Shown piece by piece: positions 56,025-64,000 of a stretch of 64,000 nt of DNA. The DNA is from Rhizobium sp. TH135 (lineage in GTDB: Bacteria > Pseudomonadota > Alphaproteobacteria > Rhizobiales > Rhizobiaceae): assembly GCF_002855515.1 (NCBI RefSeq), contig NZ_PKRP01000001.1, positions 1,033,751 to 1,097,750 of the forward strand. The letters are read 5' to 3'. The notes below the pieces were generated by a model. That model worked only from the letters and a program-made list of their open reading frames with translations. It made no database searches and was not told the origin of the DNA. Within the stretch, counting starts at the first letter, position 1, and every line of letters begins with the position of its first letter. The translations under genes were made by a program, and so were the position numbers.

Positions 56025-57040
56025 AGAATCTCTTCTTCCGATGGGAGACCGCTCTCCTTGCCATGCTCGTTGTCGAACTCGCGGTCTTCGGGCTGATCAA
56101 TCCCAGGTTCCTGAACGTCGCCAACCTCGTCTATGGCACGTCCGACTTCATCCAGATCGGGATGGTCGCCCTGCCGCTTACGCTCGTCATCATTGCCGGT
56201 GGCATTGACGTTTCCTTCGCTTCGGTGATCGGGCTGGCTGCCATCATCTTCGGCGTTGCTACATTCTACGGCGTCCCTCTACCGCTGGCGATCGCTTTGG
56301 CACTCGCGACGGGCGGCCTGTGTGGCCTGTTCAATGCGACGCTCATTCACCTGTCGAAGATCCAGCCCCTCGTTGTCACACTGGGAAGCCTTTATCTGTT
56401 CCAGGGCACGGCCACAGTTGCATCCGGCCTTGTCGGTGCTGGCGGCTACGAGGGCATTGGCAACTTCCCTGAGGCTTTCAACGCCTTTGGATATGCCGAG
56501 TTTCTCGGGCTGCCGGCGTCGCTCGCCCTCTTCCTGGCGCTCGCCTTTGTTCTTGTTGTCCTGCTGCATTTCACCCGTTTCGGTCGCACTGTCTTCCTCG
56601 CGGGTCAGTCCGAGGACGCAGCACGCTTCGCCGGTATTCCCGTCAAGCGCGTTCAGACAATCACCTATGTGATCACAGGCGTTTCTGCGGCACTCGCCGG
56701 CCTCGTGATGTCGGCCTATTTCGGCTCGGCCCGCGTCGATCTCGGTTCCGCGACGCTGCTGCCGGCAGTCACTGCGGCAGTACTCGGTGGCGCATCGATC
56801 TATGGCGGCCAAGGCTCCATCCTCGGCACGCTCCTCGCAACATTCGTCATCGGCTATCTGCAGCAGGGTCTGCAGGCAGCCGGGGTTCCCAGCCAGATTT
56901 CCAGCGCACTTTCGGGAGGGTTGCTGGTTGTCGCGGTCGCATTGCGCCATGGGAGCGCAATGCTGGCCGATTTCATCGCCGTTGCCCGGCAACAGAAAAA
57001 GCCTACGGCAACGGTCACTTCAGGAGGAGAAAGTAAATGA
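56021..57040 (+). CDS. lsrD: LsrD, AI-2 ABC importer permease
   Basis: 339 residues. Matches E. coli LsrD in [94 protein letters not shown] and [20 protein letters not shown]. Second membrane subunit. Both ends overlap neighbours by four bases (lsrC before, lsrB after), so translation is coupled. Confidence 0.92.
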   Translation: MKNLFFRWETALLAMLVVELAVFGLINPRFLNVANLVYGTSDFIQIGMVALPLTLVIIAGGIDVSFASVIGLAAIIFGVATFYGVPLPLAIALALATGGLCGLFNATLIHLSKIQPLVVTLGSLYLFQGTATVASGLVGAGGYEGIGNFPEAFNAFGYAEFLGLPASLALFLALAFVLVVLLHFTRFGRTVFLAGQSEDAARFAGIPVKRVQTITYVITGVSAALAGLVMSAYFGSARVDLGSATLLPAVTAAVLGGASIYGGQGSILGTLLATFVIGYLQQGLQAAGVPSQISSALSGGLLVVAVALRHGSAMLADFIAVARQQKKPTATVTSGGESK

Positions 57041-58068
57041 TTAAGATCATGTTAAAATCGGGCGCTCTGGCGAGCGTTCTTGCAGCCGGAACCATGCTGG
57101 GCGTAGGCTCGGCCAATGCCGAAAACCAGATTGCCTTCATCCCCAAGCTGGTCGGTGTCGGCTTCTTCACCTCGGGTGGCGCAGGTGCCGTCAAAGCCGG
57201 CGAAGAGCTCGGCGCCAAGGTGACCTATGACGGACCGACCGAGCCGAGTGTTTCGGGCCAGGTGCAGTTCATCAACAACTACGTCAACCAGGGCTACAAT
57301 GCCCTGATCGTGTCATCGGTTTCGCCTGACGGCCTGTGCCCTGCCCTCAAGCGCGCCATGGAACGCGATGTTCTGGTCATGACCTGGGACAGCGACGTCA
57401 ACCCGGATTGCCGCAGCTACTACATTAACCAGGGAACGCCGGAGCAGCTGGGTAGCCTGCTGGTCGAGATGGCAGCCGAGGGCGTGACGAAGGAAAAGGC
57501 CAAGGTCGCCTTCTTCTACTCAAGCCCAACCGTCACCGACCAGAATGCCTGGGCGGAAGCCGCAAAGCAGAAGATTGCCATGGAGCACCCGGGTTGGGAG
57601 ATCGTCACCACCCAATACGGCTACAATGATGCGCAGAAGTCCCTGCAGACGGCCGAGAGCATTCTGCAGACTTATCCCGACCTCGATGCGATCATCGCGC
57701 CTGACGCCAATGCGCTTCCTGCTGCAGCGCAGGCCGCCGAAAACCTCAAGCGTGCCGAAGGTGTGACGATTGTCGGCTTCTCCACGCCGAATGTCATGCG
57801 CCCCTATATCGAGCGCGGCACGATCCAGCGCTTCGGCCTTTGGGACGTGACGCAGCAGGGCAAGATCTCCGTCTACGTCGCCGATCATGTCCTGAAGAAC
57901 GGACCGATGAAGGTTGGCGACAAGCTGGATATCCCCGGCGTCGGCACCGTCGAAGTCTCGGCGAACAGCGTCCAGGGTTACGACTACGAGGCGGATGGCA
58001 ATGGCATCATCCTGCTTCCGGAGCGGACCGTCTTTACCAAGGACAACATCGGCAACTTCGACTTCTAA
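57037..58068 (+). CDS. lsrB: LsrB, periplasmic autoinducer-2 receptor
   Basis: 343 residues with Sec signal peptide (about 1-28, [18 protein letters not shown]). Very close to E. coli LsrB over the whole length ([93 protein letters not shown]). The six residues known to bind AI-2 in enterobacterial LsrB (K35, D116, D166, Q167, P220, A222) are here K37, D118, D168, Q169, P222 and A224, all conserved. So this is a true AI-2 receptor, not a generic sugar-binding protein. Confidence 0.96.
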   Translation: MIKIMLKSGALASVLAAGTMLGVGSANAENQIAFIPKLVGVGFFTSGGAGAVKAGEELGAKVTYDGPTEPSVSGQVQFINNYVNQGYNALIVSSVSPDGLCPALKRAMERDVLVMTWDSDVNPDCRSYYINQGTPEQLGSLLVEMAAEGVTKEKAKVAFFYSSPTVTDQNAWAEAAKQKIAMEHPGWEIVTTQYGYNDAQKSLQTAESILQTYPDLDAIIAPDANALPAAAQAAENLKRAEGVTIVGFSTPNVMRPYIERGTIQRFGLWDVTQQGKISVYVADHVLKNGPMKVGDKLDIPGVGTVEVSANSVQGYDYEADGNGIILLPERTVFTKDNIGNFDF

Positions 58069-58084
58069 CAAACTGACGAACTTA

Positions 58085-58110
58085 CGGCGGGCGGCTTCGG
58101 CTGCCCGCCG
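58085..58110 (+). other. Stem-loop between lsrB and the class II aldolase gene
   Basis: CGGCGGGCGGC (58085-58095) pairs with GCTGCCCGCCG (58100-58110), one G-U pair, around a TTCG tetraloop. No T-run follows. It probably stabilises the lsrB end of the message while allowing read-through to the aldolase gene 21 bases on. Confidence 0.72.
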
Positions 58111-58131
58111 ACTTCATTCAAGAGACAGGAT

Positions 58132-59391
58132 ATGCCGATGCAAAGCCGCTGGAACGACGAAGACGCAAATCGCTATGCAGAAGCCGCACGCGCTACCAGC
58201 CAAAGTGATGCTCTCGGCCTTCGGATCTACTCCTCCCGCATCATCGGTGGCGATCCGGACCTCGTCCTGCACGGAGGCGGCAACACATCGGTGAAAGTCG
58301 TTGCCGATGATGGCTCGAAACTGATGCACATCAAAGGCAGCGGATGGGATCTCGACACGATCAAAGCACCAGGGCTCCCTGCCGTGCACCTCGCTCCCCT
58401 GCTTGAAGTGCGCGATGGACCAAAGCTCTCCGATCCCGACATGGTTGCGCTGCTACGCCGGAACCTGATCTCAGCGGATGCACCGAACCCATCAGTTGAG
58501 GCGTTATTGCACGCCTTCCTGCCCTTCACATTTGTCGATCACACACACGCGACGGCCATTCTCGCGCTGGCCGACCAGCCGGACATGCGCGAAACCGTAA
58601 AGCGCATCTACGGCAGCCGCGTCGCCTATGTCCCTTACGTCATGCCGGGATTTGACCTCTCAATTGCAGGCGACCTCATCTATCGGGAAAATCCGGGCTG
58701 CGAGGGGCTATGGCTTGAAAACCACGGGCTTTTCACCTTCGCGAACGACGCCCGTACGTCCTATGAGCTTATGATTGGATTCGTGACGATGGCGGAGGAA
58801 GAGCTTGCCCGAGCCGGTGTCACCCTTACTGGACCGCAAAACAATGACGGTGAGCAGGATCAGGGCCTAAAGCTTCGTTTGGAACGCGCCCTCTCCCAGC
58901 CGAACTCACCATTCGAGAAAGCCATCTTCCTGGACTATCGCTCGACATCCTCCATTAGGGACTATACCGCCAGAGAGAATCTCGAGGAGATCGCACAGCG
59001 AGGCACGGTGACGCCCGACCACGTCATCCGGATCAAGCCCTGGCCGATGATCATAGAGGCAGACGCAAGCGAAGCGGCGATCGTAGAAGCACTCGAGGCT
59101 TATGCGGCACGCTACAGATCGTATTTCGAGCGCAATGCCGCACGGCAGAGCGAGCCGAAGCAGATGCTCGACGCCTATCCGCGCGTGATCATTGTTCGGC
59201 ACAAGGGCATGTATGCGCTTGGAAGCACGGAAAAAGCGGCAAGGATCGGCGGAGACCTCTGCGAGCAAGCGACACGTGCAATCAACGCAGCCGAGGCCTA
59301 CGGCAAGTTCACGCCGATTGGGGAGGCCGACCTTTTCGATATGGAGTACTGGTCACTCGAGCAGGCCAAATTGAAGGTGGCGGCACACTGA
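58132..59391 (+). CDS. Class II aldolase/adducin-domain protein in the lsr operon
   Basis: 419 residues. Class II (zinc) aldolase domain: GGGNTSVK near 48-55, catalytic Glu candidate Glu123, zinc ligands His137 and His139 (FVDHTHATA) and His198 (WLENHGLF). It resembles the aldolase half of the bifunctional rhamnulose-phosphate aldolase/dehydrogenase family and has an extra C-terminal part of about 150 residues. It follows lsrB on the same strand, where enterobacteria carry the class I enzyme LsrF. It may cleave the phospho-AI-2 isomer made by LsrG, giving an alternative end to the pathway. Confidence 0.85.
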   Translation: MPMQSRWNDEDANRYAEAARATSQSDALGLRIYSSRIIGGDPDLVLHGGGNTSVKVVADDGSKLMHIKGSGWDLDTIKAPGLPAVHLAPLLEVRDGPKLSDPDMVALLRRNLISADAPNPSVEALLHAFLPFTFVDHTHATAILALADQPDMRETVKRIYGSRVAYVPYVMPGFDLSIAGDLIYRENPGCEGLWLENHGLFTFANDARTSYELMIGFVTMAEEELARAGVTLTGPQNNDGEQDQGLKLRLERALSQPNSPFEKAIFLDYRSTSSIRDYTARENLEEIAQRGTVTPDHVIRIKPWPMIIEADASEAAIVEALEAYAARYRSYFERNAARQSEPKQMLDAYPRVIIVRHKGMYALGSTEKAARIGGDLCEQATRAINAAEAYGKFTPIGEADLFDMEYWSLEQAKLKVAAH

Positions 59392-59561
59392 AAGGTGCTT
59401 TAGTGACGTCGTGTGCGCCCGATCTGCAATTTGGTAGGCTGCGACGTGTGATGTTGCGCAACCGATCAGGCCGAATTTTTCAATCATAAGCGTCACTATA
59501 GGCGGATAAGTCCTAAATTCGCATTCAGTTGGTCCTTTGTGGGGTAAGCCGAATTATGTAA

Positions 59562-59730
59562 CAAAATCCCGTAGTCATTTTAAATCCGCAATGGGGCGCA
59601 GACCTCGTCAAGCTATGCCTGCAAGGCCATGTCGCTGCGCTTGGCGCTCCTGAGGTGATTTCCCCGAAGCTCTTCGACCAGAACGAGCCGGCTCTATCAA
59701 AGAAATTCGTGTTGGCTGGCAATTCACCGG
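59562..59730 (+). pseudogene. Fragment of an unrecognised protein
   Basis: Starting after a stop and without a start codon, the frame reads NPVVILNPQWGADLVKLCLQ, then GHVAALGAPEVISPKLFDQN and EPALSKKFVLAGNS. It looks like genuine protein sequence (regular hydrophobic pattern, varied composition), but I do not recognise the family. It runs into the 3' end of the opposite glutaminase gene, which probably cut it. The other bases of the gap 59392-59561 hold nothing recognisable. Confidence 0.35.
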
Positions 59731-60704
59731 CGCGCCCTGCCGAAGACAGACCAGTCGGTCTTGGAGCTGATCAACTCTAGCCCCAGTGTGCCGAGCCAAC
59801 TGTTGCCCATTGAGTCGAGTGCTGGCGACCACACGGCGATTGAGGCGCAGTGGGGGGCAACGGCAAGAATTCCCCCGCCGACGCCCGATTTGGCTGGCAA
59901 TCCAACCCGATAGGCGAAGTCACCTGAGCCATCATATTGGCCACACAGCATCATCACCGAAAGGATCCGCCTAGCGCGCCGCGCAGCTGCCAGGGTTGCA
60001 TCGTTCTCTTGTTCGGGGTCGTCAAGGATGAGAAAGCGGCCTGCCTTGGCAAGTCCACGACAATCCAGCGTGATGGCGCATTGGTGGATATAGGCTTCCA
60101 TAACCTTGTCTACCGGATGATTCAGATTGCCGTGGTGTCTCGCCATGAACATCAGCGATCGGTTGAGGTCGCCGCCGGTACGGTCGCTGGCCATAACATC
60201 CTTGTCGAGCGTCATCGCCTCACCGTCGAGCATTCTTTCAACAAAGCGAACCACATGACGATTTGGATCTGCGCTTCCTCCGAGACCGGCGAGAACATCG
60301 CATACGACCAATGCACCGGCATTGATGAACGGGTTGCGTGGAACACCCTTAGCGCGCTCAAGATCGATAATGGAATTGAAGGGGTCGCCCGATGGATCAC
60401 GGCCGATCCGTTTCCACAAAGCCTCGCCGAGCGCCTCTAGCGCAAGCTCAAGGGCGAAGACCTTGGATATGGATTGGATCGGAAAGCCGATGCTGGCATT
60501 GCCGGCGGCGGCTAGCTGGCCGGTCCTGGTAAATACTGCGATGCCGAACTTTTTAAAGTCTGCCTTGCGCGGGGTTGGCTTATCCTTCTCCTTAGCTTCC
60601 GCGACAGCCTCGTCGTAAATTCCAGGCGCACGTGTTTTCACTTGAGAGACAACATCGCCGAGAATCGCCTTCAACTCTGTCGCATCCTTAACAGGATCTG
60701 CCAT
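59724..60704 (-). CDS. glsA: Glutaminase (GlsA family)
   Basis: 326 residues, normal glutaminase length. Serine-type fold related to beta-lactamases: nucleophile Ser78 and Lys81 in FPIQSISKVF. Family blocks: GDPFNSIIDLERAKGVPRNP, NAGALVVCD, YIHQCAITLDCRGLAKAG, LPAKSGVGGGI and SPALDSMGNS. Hydrolyses glutamine to glutamate and ammonia in the cytoplasm, which may support acid resistance or nitrogen supply. It is isolated inside the island with remnants on both sides, so it may have been acquired separately. Confidence 0.93.
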   Translation of the reverse strand: MADPVKDATELKAILGDVVSQVKTRAPGIYDEAVAEAKEKDKPTPRKADFKKFGIAVFTRTGQLAAAGNASIGFPIQSISKVFALELALEALGEALWKRIGRDPSGDPFNSIIDLERAKGVPRNPFINAGALVVCDVLAGLGGSADPNRHVVRFVERMLDGEAMTLDKDVMASDRTGGDLNRSLMFMARHHGNLNHPVDKVMEAYIHQCAITLDCRGLAKAGRFLILDDPEQENDATLAAARRARRILSVMMLCGQYDGSGDFAYRVGLPAKSGVGGGILAVAPHCASIAVWSPALDSMGNSWLGTLGLELISSKTDWSVFGRARR

Positions 60705-60749
60705 GTCATACGTCCTAATCTGATTGAAATGTGCCGCTTGTCGTTACTG

Positions 60750-60953
60750 TATAGCTATGAAGCGCTGGACATCATCAGCGATCAGGCAATCAACCTGCTG
60801 ATCACCGACAACCAAAAGCCCGGCAAGCATTCTGGAGTCGATGTTGCTCAAGTGGTCGCCGATCCCTTGCCCAAAGCAGGCATCACTATTCCGCCTGGCA
60901 AATTGGCGCCAGCCGAAATCGATCTGCCTGCGTTAGCCCAATTCTTCCCTTAA
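60750..60953 (+). pseudogene. Degenerate receiver (REC) domain fragment
   Basis: The frame reads EALDIISDQAINLLITDNQK, PGKHSGVDVAQVVADPLPKA, then GITIPPGKLAPAEIDLPALA. This is the core and end of a response-regulator receiver domain, as in hybrid histidine kinases: phospho-acceptor Asp in LLITDN and the MPG-like loop PG. The expected LATGYAELP block is changed to IPPGKLAPAE and there is no N-terminal part. The rest of 60705-61097 shows nothing recognisable. Confidence 0.55.
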
Positions 60954-61097
60954 CCCTGCGATCTTTCGGTAGTTGTCGTACGCAAGGAAGAACGAGATGG
61001 CCCTTCACTCCGTTGGTGATGTCAAACGTAGGAATGGCAAAAACTCGAAAAATTGTTGGACATCCGCAGGTCCAGATAGCGTCAAAGTCGAAGCGAC

Positions 61098-61337
61098 TTA
61101 TGCCTTTACGCGGCGTGCCATGTCTTCTTGATGCAGGATGTGCGAAATTTCTCCGAGTATATCTTTCCGACGCAGCGCCTTGTCAGCAGAGTGTCGGGCG
61201 ATCTGTTCGTCTGTCGCGTCAGTGGCGATATGACCCGATGTCTCGTTTTCGGCGATATCGCGGAGAATGTTCATGAGCACGAGGTTCCTCTCGTGCATCT
61301 GCATCACCATTTCCTTCACTTTCAAACGTTGAGACAT
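61098..61337 (-). CDS. Small hypothetical helical protein
   Basis: 79 residues from ATG 61337, with AGGGTGA upstream; a longer in-frame start at 61439 adds 34 residues without clear character. The sequence (RLKVKEMVMQMHERNLVLMN, ILRDIAENETSGH, LRRKDILGEISHILHQED) is predicted mostly alpha-helical and highly charged. No family is recognised and no partner is suggested by the neighbourhood of remnants. It might be a small regulator or a spurious frame. Confidence 0.4.
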   Translation of the reverse strand: MSQRLKVKEMVMQMHERNLVLMNILRDIAENETSGHIATDATDEQIARHSADKALRRKDILGEISHILHQEDMARRVKA

Positions 61338-61616
61338 ACCATCACCCTGTAGAATATTGGCTTTAGGCAGATAACTGAGCAGAGGCGGAAAGGTGCCAAC
61401 GGGCGATTTGGATTCGTATTTTGGGTCAGTTCGGCGCAAGCCTCGAGCCCGGCTGTAGCTGTAAGCGCGCCGTCCTGTTCCTAGTCGAGCCGACCGAGAC
61501 GAGACCAGCGTCGTTATGACCGTTGGCGGCGGCTGATCAGAACATCCTGTACTCCCGGCCGAAACCGAGGCACCTAGCCAAGGCCGGCTGCCGATAAGCC
61601 AGCAAGTCGTGGACGA

Positions 61617-62136
61617 TTAGCCAAATCGCCGGATGCCGAGCAAGCCGGACACGGCGCCCGCTGTACTGAAGATCAGGAATATCCAGCCCGAGACGGCCCC
61701 TGCTTGAATTCCCGAGAGCAAAACACCGACGGTGCAGCCGAGACCGGTCATGCCCCCCCCAACCCATCAGCACGCCCCCAGTGAAGCGTGCCAGCAGTCC
61801 GCGTGCGTTTGGCCATGAGGGTTCAAAGCGGCCGGAGAGAAGGGCTGAAGCGAAGCGCGCCACGACGAGGCCGATGACGAAGAGGCAGTTGGGAGAGAGC
61901 AAGGCAGTCTTGACCGCGCTGATACAGCCCCGGGCGGTATCGAGCCCGACGAACGTTTCCGGCACGATACCGGCGGAAAGACCTGCGGTCCGCACCAGGC
62001 TTCCGAGTTCGGCGGTCACGCCGAGCAGGGCAACGCGAAGATAGGCGGCATCACCGATCGCTGCAACGATAAGGTCAGTGACCACAGGCGGCCATCTGCT
62101 CACGAAGATAGCGTCAAAGGCGAGCTTGCTGGCAGG
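61617..62136 (-). pseudogene. YeeE/YedE sulfur-transport protein, truncated and frameshifted
   Basis: Read leftward the DNA encodes RWPPVVTDLIVAAIGDAAYL, LGVTAELGSLVRTAGLSAGI, ARGCISAVKTALLSPNCLFV and FTGGVLMGWGG, then, one frame over, MTGLGCTVGVLLSGIQAGAV, SGWIFLIF and a TAA at 61617. This is the C-terminal half of a YeeE/YedE (thiosulfate uptake) membrane protein. The shift lies at a run of eight G (61753-61760, C on the plus strand). The N-terminal half is missing at the recombinase side (about 62136). Confidence 0.85.
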
Positions 62137-62169
62137 CGTGGGGTCGAATGTCGGGAGACATGGAGCAGA

Positions 62170-63981
<1,812 letters not shown>

Positions 63982-64000
63982 CCAAGAGCGTAACAACTGA

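Overview
The window looks like chromosomal or chromid DNA from a soil or plant-associated alphaproteobacterium, most likely Rhizobiaceae (Rhizobium/Agrobacterium/Ensifer group). This rests on the many ABC sugar and peptide importers beside LysR, ROK, RpiR, GntR and SorC regulators, a fragment of the rhizobial RHE_PE00001/DUF1612 family, and an initiator tRNA of alphaproteobacterial type. The genus is inferred from gene content only. About 60 intact genes are seen, with an unusual number of gene remnants (nine or more).

Region 1 (1-10454) is a redox/stress neighbourhood. It holds a Bcr/CflA efflux pump cut by the window edge, then LysR with two tandem aldo/keto reductases and an SDR, then an NTF2-like protein with a second LysR, a Na+/H+ antiporter, another NTF2-like protein, an NmrA-like protein, the first 46 codons of a third aldo/keto reductase, and a second SDR. 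LysR, AKR and SDR each occur in paralogous copies, so an ancestral cassette appears to have been duplicated and one copy partly lost.

Region 2 (10950-17136) is an RND efflux system (adaptor, pump, TetR) with a divergent second TetR. Just downstream is a degenerate copy of the pump-end/TetR-start junction.

Region 3 (17396-31728) holds two sugar systems. One is a CUT1 ABC importer with a GH42 beta-galactosidase, an 11-bp palindromic operator and a strong terminator, with a convergent ROK regulator. The other is a leftward CUT2 (ribose-type) importer with a TIM-barrel isomerase, RpiR regulator and PfkB kinase.

Region 4 (31732-36642) is a patchy stretch: EAL-domain fragment, LysR with divergent MFS exporter, an unknown six-helix membrane protein, a frameshifted DUF1612 fragment and a serine-recombinase tail.

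Region 5 (36665-63917) is read as a genomic island of about 27.3 kb inserted at the 3' end of the initiator tRNA gene. A 13-bp repeat marks both ends. The tRNA (63905-63981) is intact at the right end, and its original 3' flank and terminator are stranded at the left end. Cargo A (36780-50302) is a GntR-controlled, tightly overlapping 12-gene operon: hydantoin-type racemase, allantoinase-like amidohydrolase, VOC protein, complete Opp/Dpp-type importer, a second binding protein with no visible signal peptide, TrzA-type amidohydrolase, DHDPS-like aldolase and an SDR. Cargo B (50409-59391) is an autoinducer-2 uptake and processing locus, lsrG-lsrK-lsrR divergent from lsrA-lsrC-lsrD-lsrB, with a class II aldolase where enterobacteria carry lsrF. 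The right arm has a glutaminase, receiver-domain and YeeE/YedE remnants, and a serine recombinase that lacks the N-terminus carrying the catalytic serine, so the island is probably fixed in place.
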